DNA from: Cognataquiflexum rubidum | GTDB taxonomy: Bacteria; Bacteroidota; Bacteroidia; Cytophagales; Cyclobacteriaceae | Assembly: GCF_022538115.1 (NCBI RefSeq) | Contig: NZ_JAKZAL010000002.1 | Coordinates: forward strand, 1 to 64,000 | Direction: 5' to 3' | Length of the DNA: 64,000 bases | In this document: positions 47,014 through 54,611 of the stretch, in pieces | Position numbering within the stretch: position 1 is the stretch's first letter | Layout of the letters: each line of letters opens with the position of its first letter | The notes under the pieces: model-generated | Databases searched by the model: none | Told to the model about the DNA's origin: nothing | What the model saw: the letters and a program-made list of their open reading frames with translations, nothing else | Position numbers and translations under genes: made by a program

Positions 47014-47044
47014 AAAAAGTCCTGTTTTCACGGGACTTTTTGCT
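47014..47044 (+). terminator. Terminator of the E2 gene
   Basis: AAAAAGTCC (47014-47022) pairs with GGACTTTTT (47033-47041) around a 10-nt loop, 20 bp after the stop. Confidence 0.88.
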
Positions 47045-47061
47045 TTTGTATGGTTATTGAA

Positions 47062-47316
47062 GAAATGAAATAAGCTTTGTGAAATAAGCTTCGCGATATA
47101 TAGTTGAAATATGTTTCCCGAAATATTGTTGAAATAAGCTGCGCGATATAAGGTAGAAATATGCTTCGCGAAATAAACTTTGTGAAATAAGGTTGAAATA
47201 CGCTTCGCGAAATACGATGGAGATACGCTTCGCGAAATAAGGTTGAAATAGGCTTTGCGATATACAATAGAAATATTCTTCGCGAAATAATATTGAAATA
47301 GGTTTAGCGAAATAGG
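47062..47316. repeat. 25-bp degenerate tandem-repeat array with TTCGCGAA cores
   Basis: Eight units with exact 25-bp spacing start at about 47103, 47128, 47153, 47192, 47217, 47242, 47267 and 47292, after a leading partial stretch; a 14-bp partial unit interrupts units three and four. The consensus is about GTTGAAATA-N-GCTTCGCGAAATAAG, with the self-complementary core TTCGCGAA in most units. The unit length is not a multiple of three and the frames vary, so the array is non-coding. Further GAAATA-type motifs on the opposite strand continue at about 47373-47448, giving a loose inverted arrangement before hslV. Confidence 0.85.
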
Positions 47317-47453
47317 CTAGTAACGTAGGTTTTTCAGTTCATTCCAGCTAATTTCTAGTTACACGAATTCAATATATCAACTTTATTTCTACCATATTTC
47401 CATGTATTTCTTTTAAATATTTCAGTTTATATCAACCTTATTTCAATTAAAAA

Positions 47454-47488
47454 TCTCACATCTCACGTCTCATATCTCATGTCTTATA
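47454..47488. repeat. Five heptanucleotide repeats before hslV
   Basis: TCTCACA, TCTCACG, TCTCATA, TCTCATG and TCTTATA stand head to tail, period 7, ending 5 bp before the preferred hslV start codon. An upstream in-frame ATG (47479) lies inside the array. Slippage here could change the spacing of the hslV leader. Confidence 0.7.
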
Positions 47489-47493
47489 AAAAT

Positions 47494-48036
47494 ATGGAAA
47501 AAATAAAATCAACAACCGTAGTCGCCATCAAGCACAACGGGGAAGTAGTCATCGGTGCAGACGGTCAGGCTACCTTGGGTAATACTATTGCAAAAAGCAC
47601 TGTCAATAAAATCAGAAAATTACAGGGAGGAAAAATCGTCACCGGATTTGCAGGTTCTACCGCTGATGCTTTTACACTTTTGGAGAAATTCGAGGAAAAA
47701 CTCGGTGCCTATGGCAACAACATGAAAAGAGCTGCCGTCGAACTCGCCAAAGAATGGCGGACAGACCGCATGCTCAGCAAGCTCGAAGCCATGATGATCG
47801 TAGCGGATTCTGTGGATATTCTTATTATTTCAGGTAATGGTGATGTGATCGAACCGGATATGGAAATCGCTTCCATCGGTTCGGGAAGCATGTATGCCCA
47901 ATCTGCCGCAAGAGCTTTGAAGAAATTCGCACCCCAACTTACTGCAGAAGAGATGGTCAGAGAAAGCCTCGGCATAGCTGCCGATGTCTGTATCTATACC
48001 AACCATAATCTGGTGGTGGAAAAAGTGGTGAAATAA
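47494..48036 (+). CDS. hslV: ATP-dependent protease proteolytic subunit HslV
   Basis: HslV forms the double hexameric threonine-protease core of the HslUV protease. With the start at 47494 the protein is MEKIKSTTVVAIKHNGEVVIGADGQATLGNT, so a short propeptide precedes the catalytic Thr of TTVVAI. The ADGQATLGN and FAGSTADAFTLLEKFEEKL blocks are diagnostic. It has 180 residues. An in-frame ATG at 47479 lies in the heptamer repeat and is less likely. The ATPase partner hslU is not adjacent in this window. Confidence 0.95.
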   Translation: MEKIKSTTVVAIKHNGEVVIGADGQATLGNTIAKSTVNKIRKLQGGKIVTGFAGSTADAFTLLEKFEEKLGAYGNNMKRAAVELAKEWRTDRMLSKLEAMMIVADSVDILIISGNGDVIEPDMEIASIGSGSMYAQSAARALKKFAPQLTAEEMVRESLGIAADVCIYTNHNLVVEKVVK

Positions 48037-48052
48037 TTTCTTTTGGGTTTTT

Positions 48053-48212
48053 GCCCTTCGACTACGCTAAGGGACCTATCCTTCGACTACGTTCAGGCTC
48101 CAATGATGATTTATTGAGGGGGGAGAAGGGAAAGGGTGGAGCCCTTTCCCTTCTTCCCCTACTGTTTTTTCATTTAATGCGTTCCCTGAGTGAAGTCGAA
48201 GGGGTTTTTTTT
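48053..48212. repeat. Interspersed inverted repeat (TTCGACTACG type)
   Basis: CCCTTCGACTACGCTAAGGG (48055-48074) and CCTTCGACTACGTTCAGG (48079-48096) are followed by CCCTGAGTGAAGTCGAAGGG (48184-48203) in opposite orientation, so the region can fold back. A GC-rich 60-bp middle part holds a second inverted segment, GAAGGGAAAGGG/CCCTTTCCCTTC. This looks like an intergenic repetitive element, not a gene. Confidence 0.65.
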
Positions 48213-48278
48213 GAATTTTTGTTTAAAATCTACAAAGTGTCGTAAATCTACCGGCATATTGATTTGATTACCATCCTT

Positions 48279-48605
48279 TCATGCGAGTTTAACAAAGTTG
48301 TCTTCAAGTTTTACGTTAAAGTTTATCTCTGCTTTCAAAGCTTTAAACACTTTCAAAATGGTATCAATTGTAGCACTGTTGGCACTGCTTTCAAGTTTGG
48401 AAATTTGGGCTTTTTGCACGCCAATAAGCTTCCCAAGTTCTTCTTGTGTCAAATTCCGTTCTTGCCTAGCTGCTTTGATCATTTTCCCCAAAACATCCAT
48501 ACGAAGTTCATATTCGTATTCGTCACGGTCAACTGTTCCTACTTTACCGATATACTTGTCCTTCATTTCGGCAAGCGAGTATGTCTTGATCTGTTTGGTT
48601 GCCAT
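48279..48605 (-). CDS. higA: XRE-family antitoxin (HigA-type)
   Basis: A 108-residue DNA-binding protein with an N-terminal extension (about 1-55) and an XRE helix-turn-helix (about 56-76, LTQEELGKLIGVQKAQISKLE). It follows the RelE/ParE-type toxin gene by 13 bp in the toxin-first order usual for HigBA. It should neutralise the toxin and repress the operon. The name rests on gene order and fold. Confidence 0.85.
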   Translation of the reverse strand: MATKQIKTYSLAEMKDKYIGKVGTVDRDEYEYELRMDVLGKMIKAARQERNLTQEELGKLIGVQKAQISKLESSANSATIDTILKVFKALKAEINFNVKLEDNFVKLA

Positions 48606-48618
48606 ATGATTAATTTTT

Positions 48619-48951
48619 CTATTTGTTTCGAAAATAATTATCCTTTAATCTAATTGCTCGGTCGATTTCGCTTTTTGGCACTTTGTCAACCTTTTTTATA
48701 AAACCATGGGTCGCAACAACCAAAGTTTTTTTGTTATTTGATTTATCCCAAAAGGCAAGAAGCCTAATTTGAAGTCCTGCGTATTTTGTACGAAACTCCC
48801 AAATGTCATTTTGAAGTTTCTTTAAAAGATTTGGGTCATTGGTCTGTTCAGCAAGGTCAATATTGTAGAAGATTTTCTTGATGGTCCTAAGGTCAAGTCC
48901 TGAAATGAACTCGTTTGCTTCTTCTAAAAATTTTGTCTCGAAATACCTCAT
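48619..48951 (-). CDS. higB: RelE/ParE-superfamily toxin (HigB/Gp49-type)
   Basis: A 110-residue basic protein: ETKFLEEANEFISGLDLRTIKKIFYNID, then LLKKLQNDIWEFRTKYAGLQIRLLAFWDKSNNKKTLVVATHGFIKKVDKVPKSEIDRA. The pattern WEFR-x-Y-x-G-x-xxRLLAFWD and THGFIKK is typical of the phage-derived Gp49-like/HigB toxins, which cleave mRNA on the ribosome. The gene is AT-rich and sits in an accessory patch. Cognate with the antitoxin just downstream. Confidence 0.88.
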   Translation of the reverse strand: MRYFETKFLEEANEFISGLDLRTIKKIFYNIDLAEQTNDPNLLKKLQNDIWEFRTKYAGLQIRLLAFWDKSNNKKTLVVATHGFIKKVDKVPKSEIDRAIRLKDNYFRNK

Positions 48952-49263
48952 TCAATACTTGATAAACATTACAAAAATAAATAATGTTTCCATATCTAGA
49001 AACCTTAATACAGATTATTTCTCTCTGCTTTTAATTTCCGAAAGACCTTTTGAATGTGATTATTCAGAAGGTCTTTTTTGGTTTTTGGTAATTAATGTTT
49101 TCTAAACAAAAGCAACCAATCCTTTTCTAATCAAATACTTTAAGGGATCAAAATTAGCATTGTCTGCCTATTTCATTGCGTCAATGAAATTCTTTCATTT
49201 ATACCTTTTTAGGTAATTTAACTCCAATGGTTATATCAAAACTTTTAACCGATCAACCTTTGC
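48952..49263. other. Intergenic spacer with hairpins
   Basis: No gene is supported. It contains a terminator-like hairpin (49041-49079) and a smaller palindrome, ATTTCATTG-CGT-CAATGAAAT, at 49170-49190. The higBA promoter must lie at its left end on the minus strand; no box was identified. Confidence 0.4.
49041..49079 (+). terminator. Terminator-like hairpin without an obvious gene
   Basis: AAAGACCTT-T-TGAAT (49041-49055) pairs with ATTCA-G-AAGGTCTTT (49062-49078) and is followed by Ts on the plus strand. No plus-strand gene ends nearby; it could serve a short untranslated transcript or be a relic. Confidence 0.55.
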
Positions 49264-49845
49264 CTAGAGTTGTTTTCCATAAGTTTTTCCAAAGAGACTA
49301 TATGAAAAGTCAGTATTTTTAACTGTCGTCTTTAGGTCATATGATTCAGCTAATTCCTTTATCTTAAAGAAAATGTCTTTATCCTGTTGGTTCCGTATTT
49401 TAAAGTAGATCTGATCACCGTCAAAGTCTATTTTGTCCAACATTTTTTCATCGTAGTTATTTTTTCCCACATAATTTAAATTATTATACCTGCGATAAGC
49501 TTTATATTTTTGAAAAACTTTAAACCTAGAGTGCCAAAAGGAATCTCCTCGATAATAAATGTCTATTGATTTCATTTCCCTCCAACTCTTTTTTTTCCCA
49601 TTATACTCAATGTATTCTTGGTTGAAATTAAAGATGCCTGCAGGTATATATCTAAATCTTGCAATTAGACTCGTTAGAAAATTTAATCCCGTTAAAAAAA
49701 TAACAGCAAATAAAACCATGGATTCTATTTTAAAGACAATAAAAAGGATGATACCAGTTAGAATAAAAAGAGTAAATGCGAAAGGAATAAATATAAATAA
49801 TAGATAAAGGCGATTCTTAAATTTTATTGTCAGAAGTTTATTCAT
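49264..49845 (-). CDS. Hypothetical membrane protein
   Basis: This 193-residue protein is not recognised. Two hydrophobic helices lie at about 12-35 and 40-62, followed by a cytoplasmic domain of about 125 residues rich in Tyr, Lys and Asp. The domain begins IFNFNQEYIEYNGKKKSWREMKSIDIYYRGDSF, a pattern resembling bacterial PH-like domains. It is AT-rich and unpaired with its neighbours, apparently single. Function is unknown. Confidence 0.6.
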   Translation of the reverse strand: MNKLLTIKFKNRLYLLFIFIPFAFTLFILTGIILFIVFKIESMVLFAVIFLTGLNFLTSLIARFRYIPAGIFNFNQEYIEYNGKKKSWREMKSIDIYYRGDSFWHSRFKVFQKYKAYRRYNNLNYVGKNNYDEKMLDKIDFDGDQIYFKIRNQQDKDIFFKIKELAESYDLKTTVKNTDFSYSLFGKTYGKQL

Positions 49846-49978
49846 CGAAATCTTTTTTTCAAAATTGAACCAACCCCATAAAACTAAAATAATTTTTGAT
49901 AATCCTGTTGGATTTGTGCTGCTTTTCTAAACTTCATGTCCCTTTTCTGGGTTATGTCTCCAGTAAACAATACCAACC

Positions 49979-50644
49979 ATGGAAAAAGCACCCGCCAAGA
50001 AAACTGCCAAAGTAGATCAAAAGACAAAAATCATAACCGGATACGTAGAATACGTATTGGAACACGGTAAGCAACCGGCTTCGGTATTCAAATTTGCCAA
50101 GGAACTGAAGATGAAAGAAGAGGAATTCTATACCTACTTCACTTCATTCGAATCCATCAAATCGGCCGTTTGGGCAAAGCTTTTTGACGACACCATCGGA
50201 AACTTGGAATCTCAGGAAGTATTCAAAGAATACAGCGCCCGTGAAAAACTGCTTGGTTTTCTGTTCACTTTGGTGGAAGAACTCAAGAAAAACAGGTCAT
50301 ATCTGCTGTCTTTGTACGGAGGGAACAAAGGCATAAAGAATATCCTTCCTGTGGAAGTCAAAACTTTCAGGCATAAGTTCAAGGACTTTGCCAATGAGAT
50401 CATTCTCGAAGGAAAAGAAACGGAAGAAATTGCGAGCAGACCGATCATTTCGGACAGATATGATGAAGCACTTTGGCCTCAGGTTTGGTTTGTATTCCAG
50501 TTTTGGATCAAAGACAGTTCACCTTCGTTCGAAAAAACAGACGCGGCCATCGAGAAATCCGTCAACCTTGCTTTTGACCTCATGGGCAAAAGTGCCATTG
50601 ATTCCTTCATCGATTTTGCCAAGTTTTTGTACCAAAATAAGTAA
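49979..50644 (+). CDS. TetR-family regulator-like protein
   Basis: A 221-residue protein. A basic tail (about 1-16) precedes a TetR-type helix-turn-helix (about 17-65, ITGYVEYVLEHGKQPASVFKFAKELKMKEEEFYTYFTSFESIKSAVW); the rest is a helical ligand-binding domain. The HTH differs from the standard YxxF TetR pattern but has the usual order. It lies 11 bp before an ABC1-kinase gene, a pairing common in Bacteroidetes, so the two probably act together in membrane or quinone-lipid metabolism, an inference from context. Confidence 0.75.
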   Translation: MEKAPAKKTAKVDQKTKIITGYVEYVLEHGKQPASVFKFAKELKMKEEEFYTYFTSFESIKSAVWAKLFDDTIGNLESQEVFKEYSAREKLLGFLFTLVEELKKNRSYLLSLYGGNKGIKNILPVEVKTFRHKFKDFANEIILEGKETEEIASRPIISDRYDEALWPQVWFVFQFWIKDSSPSFEKTDAAIEKSVNLAFDLMGKSAIDSFIDFAKFLYQNK

Positions 50645-50655
50645 TCAGAAATACC

Positions 50656-51975
50656 ATGGAAAGCAAAGTGAAGGAGCAACAGAGTATCCCAACATCCAAA
50701 GTACAGCGTGCCGCGAAGTTTATCAGTACAGGTGCCAAAGTTGGTGGCAATTACATGAAGCATTACGCCAAAAAGGTCGTCAACCCTTCGATGACGAATG
50801 AACAACTTCATACCGACAACGCAACAGACATTTATAATTCTCTGAGTCAGATGAAAGGCTCTGCCTTGAAAATAGCCCAGATGATGTCCATGGATAAAAA
50901 CCTTCTCCCAAGGGCTTATCAGGACAAATTTACCATGGCACAATATTCTGCACCGCCACTTTCTTATCCATTGGTGGTGAAAACATTTCAGAAGAGTTTT
51001 GGAAAATCGCCGGATCAAATGTTCGATACTTTTACCAGATCTGCTGTAAATGCCGCATCCATAGGCCAAGTTCATCAGGCCACCAAAAATGGTAAAAAAT
51101 TAGCCATCAAAATCCAATATCCGGGAGTGGCTGATTCCGTAACTTCAGACCTGAGACTCGTCAGGCCTTTTGCCTTGCGCCTGCTCAATATGAATGAAAT
51201 AGAGCTTGATCACTATATGGGTGAGGTTGAGGAGCGTTTGATTGAAGAGACGGACTATTTATTGGAAGTTAAGCGGTCCAGAGAAATATCCGAGGCATGT
51301 GGACACATTCCAAATCTCAAGTTCCCGATTTATTACGATGACCTGAGTGCAGAGCGGATCATCACCATGGATTGGATCTCGGGAAAACATATAAAAGAAT
51401 GGATGGACACCAACCCTTCCCAAGAATCCAAAAATCAAATTGGTCAGGCGTTATGGGATTTCTATCACCACCAAGTCCATAACCTGAAGCAAGTACACGC
51501 GGATCCACATCCGGGAAATTTTATCATCCAAGAAGGTGACCAACTCGGCATCATTGATTTTGGCTGTGTGAAGGTGATCCCCGAAGATTTTTACCAAGGT
51601 TATTTCGCCCTGATCAAAAAAGAACTGTTGATCAATCAGAAGGATTTGGACCAGATCTTCTATGATTTAGAATTCATTTCGGATAAAGACACAGAAACTG
51701 AAAAGTCCTTCTTCAAAGGAATATTCACGGAAATGATTTCACTTTTGGGGAAACCGTTCCACGTAGAAAAGTTTGACTTCGCGGACGATGATTTCTTCAA
51801 TGAAATCTTCCTACTGGGAGAAAGAATTTCCAATGACAAGATGTTCCGAAAATCCAGACAAGCCCGAGGTTCCCGTCACGGACTTTATATCAATAGAACC
51901 TACTTTGGTCTGTACAACCTACTTAATCAGCTAAGGGCGGAAGTGAATACAACAAAACCTGAATGGTTAAAGTAG
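50656..51975 (+). CDS. ABC1/UbiB-family atypical kinase (AarF-type)
   Basis: A 439-residue protein-kinase-like ATPase of the ABC1/ADCK family. It contains the KxGQ-type motif in LKIAQMMSMD (about 73-82), ASIGQVHQATKNGKKLAIKIQYPG (about 133-156, the Ala-rich loop and catalytic Lys), QVHADPHPGNFI (about 276-287, catalytic Asp and Asn) and IIDFGCVK (DFG). Such proteins support ubiquinone or other isoprenoid lipid biosynthesis and appear to be ATPases more than protein kinases. No transmembrane anchor is seen. The TetR-like gene directly upstream is a likely partner or regulator. Confidence 0.92.
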   Translation: MESKVKEQQSIPTSKVQRAAKFISTGAKVGGNYMKHYAKKVVNPSMTNEQLHTDNATDIYNSLSQMKGSALKIAQMMSMDKNLLPRAYQDKFTMAQYSAPPLSYPLVVKTFQKSFGKSPDQMFDTFTRSAVNAASIGQVHQATKNGKKLAIKIQYPGVADSVTSDLRLVRPFALRLLNMNEIELDHYMGEVEERLIEETDYLLEVKRSREISEACGHIPNLKFPIYYDDLSAERIITMDWISGKHIKEWMDTNPSQESKNQIGQALWDFYHHQVHNLKQVHADPHPGNFIIQEGDQLGIIDFGCVKVIPEDFYQGYFALIKKELLINQKDLDQIFYDLEFISDKDTETEKSFFKGIFTEMISLLGKPFHVEKFDFADDDFFNEIFLLGERISNDKMFRKSRQARGSRHGLYINRTYFGLYNLLNQLRAEVNTTKPEWLK

Positions 51976-52145
51976 CCTGAAAGTAGGTAGGAATTTGTCC
52001 CCCTCTTATTTTCTTAATGCCGCTGTTTGGGTGAAAATCTCAAACGAATGAAAATTCATACCTGAATTTAAATGGGTAAAAAGGGTATCTTTCAGAGAAG
52101 CAGCTCAAAACAGGGATTGAATTAACCAAAGAAAATAAAAATAGG

Positions 52146-52496
52146 ATGATGACAAATTTATCAATAGCAGCGCAACTTATAGTTTCAATTTCAATTGTAA
52201 TTGTTTGGGTATTCCGTTTCGACAATATCGAAAAGGAATTTAAGGAATATGGGTTAAATTCTTTGATACGGTCGGCGGTGGGTTCTGCCAAAATAGCGTT
52301 GGCAACCTTACTAGTAGCAGGTATTTGGTACCCATCTTTGGTTCTTATCCCTGCGCTAATGATGGCTTTTCTGATGGTAAGTGCACAGTATTTTCACCTC
52401 AAAGTGAATAACCCTTGGCAAAAACGCATGCCTTCATTGTTCCTTTTGCTTCTGTGTCTTTTCATAGCGGCAGTTTCCCTCAATTTATTTGTTTGA
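52146..52496 (+). CDS. DoxX-like membrane protein 1
   Basis: A 116-residue protein with four predicted helices (about 5-25, 45-65, 67-85, 95-115). It shows the spacing of the DoxX/DoxD-like fold, including KIALATLLVAGIWYPSLVLIPALMMAFLMVSAQYFHLK. The substrate is unknown; DoxX proteins are often tied to redox or sulfur chemistry. It overlaps the next gene by one base (TGATG), so the two are coupled and may form a heteromer. Confidence 0.72.
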   Translation: MMTNLSIAAQLIVSISIVIVWVFRFDNIEKEFKEYGLNSLIRSAVGSAKIALATLLVAGIWYPSLVLIPALMMAFLMVSAQYFHLKVNNPWQKRMPSLFLLLLCLFIAAVSLNLFV

Positions 52497-52837
52497 TGAG
52501 TATATTAAATGGTTTAGTGGTTTTCTCGAGTATCTCTTTTTTAATTTACGGTGTTTCTTATTTTTCTTCTCCAATAATGAAAAGCGAATTTGTTCGCTTT
52601 GGCTTGGAGAAATTCGGAACACTTACGGCAATTTTAGAGATTTTAGGAGGTCTGGGCTTATTTGTAGGATTGATGTTTCTTCCTTTTTTGTGGTTATCCT
52701 CAGGAGGTCTCGCTTTGTTGATGTTCTTTGGAGTAATCGCCAGACTGAGGGTTAAGGATAGGTTTTATGATATTTTGCCGGCATTATTTTTTTTAGCACT
52801 CAATTCATTTATATTTTTTGAATCGGTGAAAATGTAA
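52496..52837 (+). CDS. DoxX-like membrane protein 2
   Basis: A 113-residue four-helix protein beginning MSILNGLVVFSSISFLIYG. It contains ILEILGGLGLFVGLMFLPFLWLSSGGLALLMFFGVIARLRVKD, the core of the DoxX family. It starts at ATG 52496 inside TGATG, immediately after the first DoxX-like gene. Residues before this ATG in the open frame overlap the upstream gene and are not expected to be translated. Confidence 0.75.
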   Translation: MSILNGLVVFSSISFLIYGVSYFSSPIMKSEFVRFGLEKFGTLTAILEILGGLGLFVGLMFLPFLWLSSGGLALLMFFGVIARLRVKDRFYDILPALFFLALNSFIFFESVKM

Positions 52838-52873
52838 GGAAATGGAATACGACAAAATTGATGGAGGTAATAA

Positions 52874-53066
52874 TTAAATTCCAGATACAATGGATATTCA
52901 AAAAAGACCAAACTTAAAACCATAGAAAGCGACAAGGAATACCAAGCGGCTTTGAAAACTATCAAAATTTGATCTATTAATCTCGGATGAATATGAAGAT
53001 TATATGGAAGTTTTATCTTTGGTAATAGAGAAATACGAAGAAGAAAAAGGGGTCAAAATTTGTTAA
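52874..53066 (+). pseudogene. Frameshifted HigA-type antitoxin remnant
   Basis: One frame reads KLKTIESDKEYQAALKTIKI and stops. A one-base shift continues as DLLISDEYEDYMEVLSLVIEKYEEEKGVKIC and then stops at 53066. Together they match the N-terminal pattern of HigA-type antitoxins (I-x-x-EEDYxxALxxI...ELExLxLLIExYE). The start codon, the frame and the C-terminal HTH are all lost. It is most likely the decayed remains of a toxin-antitoxin module. A sequencing error cannot explain the missing ends. Confidence 0.6.
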
Positions 53067-53074
53067 GATACGGT

Positions 53075-53109
53075 AAGCTTTTCCAAAGTTCATAACTTTG
53101 GAAAAGCTT
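53075..53109. repeat. 16-bp perfect hairpin
   Basis: AAGCTTTTCCAAAGTT and AACTTTGGAAAAGCTT are separated by CAT. The stem is long and perfect but lacks a U-tail. It follows the antitoxin remnant at once and might be a scar of an insertion or an mRNA-stabilising structure. Confidence 0.6.
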
Positions 53110-53139
53110 CTAAAAGATTAAAATACTCACATCATAAAA

Positions 53140-53171
53140 AAAACACCTCTACTGACCGCGGAGGTGTTTTT
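53140..53171 (-). terminator. Terminator of the dehydrogenase gene
   Basis: AAAACACCTC (53140-53149) pairs with GAGGTGTTTT (53161-53170), loop 11 nt, with T-runs on both sides, 20 bp past the minus-strand stop. Confidence 0.85.
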
Positions 53172-53190
53172 GATTTCAGTTTGAATGATT

Positions 53191-54321
53191 TTATTTCCCT
53201 GAATAAGTGATCTTATAAATACAATTTGCCATATCATCTGATACCAACATGCTGCCATCAGGCATCTGAAGGACATCCACAGGTCTACCCCAGACATCCT
53301 GCGATGCATCATCGAGCCATCCTTCAGCAAAAACTTCCTGCTTTACCACGTTTTGGTTTGCATCCAGGATTACCCGGGTCAGGTTATATCCTGACTTTTT
53401 GCTTCTGTTCCAAGATCCGTGTTTGGCAAGGATGATGTTGTTTTTGTAGGCTTCAGGAAACTGATTTCCTGTATAGAACCTCATTCCCAAAGGTGCAGTG
53501 TGCGCTCCTAATTTCGCTTTGGGAGCTGTATAGGCAGATTTTTCTTTTCCTTTACTTCCAAACTCAGGGTCTTTGACATCACCTGCATGCCAATAGGGAT
53601 ATCCGAAGTGCATGCCTTTTTGGGGGGCGTGGTTAAGTTCGCAATCCGGCACATCGTCACCCATCATGTCTCGGCCATTGTCTGTAAACCAGATTTCCTT
53701 GGATGTAGGATGCCAAGCGAAACCAACGGTATTTCTGATGCCTTTGGCAAAAATCTCAGGTTGGATATTGGTTGATTTGACATCGATGCGCGTGATCGAG
53801 GCGAAGATTTCTTCGGGTTCGCAGATGTTGCAGGGAGCACCGATGGGCACATAAAGCAAGCCATCCGGACCAAAAGAGATGAATTTCCATCCATGATGCG
53901 CTTTGTCGGGAAACTTGTCATAGACCACTTCAAAAACAGGTTTATCCAGCGTTTTTTCAATATTCCTGAATCTTAAGATTCTACTGACTTCCGCCACATA
54001 AAGGTCGCCATCTTTGAAAGCAACACCATTTGGCATCCGCAATCCTTCGGCAAGGGTATATTTTTTATCAGCCTTTCCGTCCTTATTGGTATCGACCAAG
54101 GCATAGACATTTTTGCCCTGTCGGGTGCCGACGAAAATGATGCTGCCGTCCCCATTCATAGCGAGTGAGCGCGCGTCAGGGACATCTTCAGCCCAAACAC
54201 TGATCTCAAATCCTGCCGGAAGCTTGATTTTTTCCAGTTGGATATCACTTTTTTTGTTGCTTTGGGCATTGCAGGACAGGTTGATGACTGAGAGGCAAAG
54301 CAGAAGGATTATTTTGCGCAT
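53191..54321 (-). CDS. Glucose/sorbosone dehydrogenase-type lipoprotein (PQQ-dependent)
   Basis: A beta-propeller protein of 376 residues from ATG 54321, MRKIILLLCLSVINLSC, a lipoprotein signal with Cys17; an upstream in-frame ATG (54372) adds 17 hydrophilic residues. The propeller blades show PDARSLAMNGDGSIIFVGTR, GLRMPNGVAFKDGDLYVAEV and FTDNGRDMMGDDVPDCELN, typical of the sorbosone dehydrogenase branch. It could oxidise a sugar with PQQ, but no PQQ biosynthesis genes are present here. The cofactor assignment comes from the family, not from visible residues. Confidence 0.83.
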   Translation of the reverse strand: MRKIILLLCLSVINLSCNAQSNKKSDIQLEKIKLPAGFEISVWAEDVPDARSLAMNGDGSIIFVGTRQGKNVYALVDTNKDGKADKKYTLAEGLRMPNGVAFKDGDLYVAEVSRILRFRNIEKTLDKPVFEVVYDKFPDKAHHGWKFISFGPDGLLYVPIGAPCNICEPEEIFASITRIDVKSTNIQPEIFAKGIRNTVGFAWHPTSKEIWFTDNGRDMMGDDVPDCELNHAPQKGMHFGYPYWHAGDVKDPEFGSKGKEKSAYTAPKAKLGAHTAPLGMRFYTGNQFPEAYKNNIILAKHGSWNRSKKSGYNLTRVILDANQNVVKQEVFAEGWLDDASQDVWGRPVDVLQMPDGSMLVSDDMANCIYKITYSGK

Positions 54322-54599
54322 GTTGGTTTTGGTTTTATCGGAATAGATATTCAATTTATGATAGATATTCATTGATATTGGATATTAATAGATATTAATC
54401 CTAAGGCTAACCTTTTAGAGTATCTTTAATTTTTTTTACCGCTAGTGGTTATATTGATTAGTTTATTTTAAGAAAACTGACAAAGGTTAAAAACCTTTGG
54501 CTGGTTTTGGATTACAAGCTACAAGTTATCGAAAATTAAAAGTCCAGACACTTTCCAAGTAATATTTGGAATGAAATCATTTATAAACGGGAGTTTGGT

Positions 54600-54607
54600 T
54601 ATTTTTG
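54600..54607 (+). promoter_or_regulatory. Candidate -7 box directly before the ABC-F start
   Basis: TATTTTTG followed by CAGC and ATG fits TAnnTTTGC. Transcription would begin about seven bases later, at or next to the start codon, giving a leaderless or near-leaderless mRNA. No -33 TTG lies at 17-23 bp spacing (nearest TTTG at 54565). Confidence 0.45.
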
Positions 54608-54611
54608 CAGC

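Larger units (their letters stand above)
52838..53190. other. Spacer with antitoxin remnant and two hairpins
   Basis: This 350-bp stretch holds a degenerate antitoxin-like frame (52874-53066), a 16-bp perfect hairpin (53075-53109) and the terminator of the minus-strand dehydrogenase gene (53139-53171). No intact gene is seen. Confidence 0.6.

Noticed and set aside
47028-47267. Minus-strand frame across the 25-bp array
   Set aside because: The product only mirrors the DNA repeat (ISR/FRE motifs), has no leader, and the unit is not a multiple of three.
47062-47316. CRISPR array
   Set aside because: Units are contiguous with no unique spacers, and no cas gene is present.
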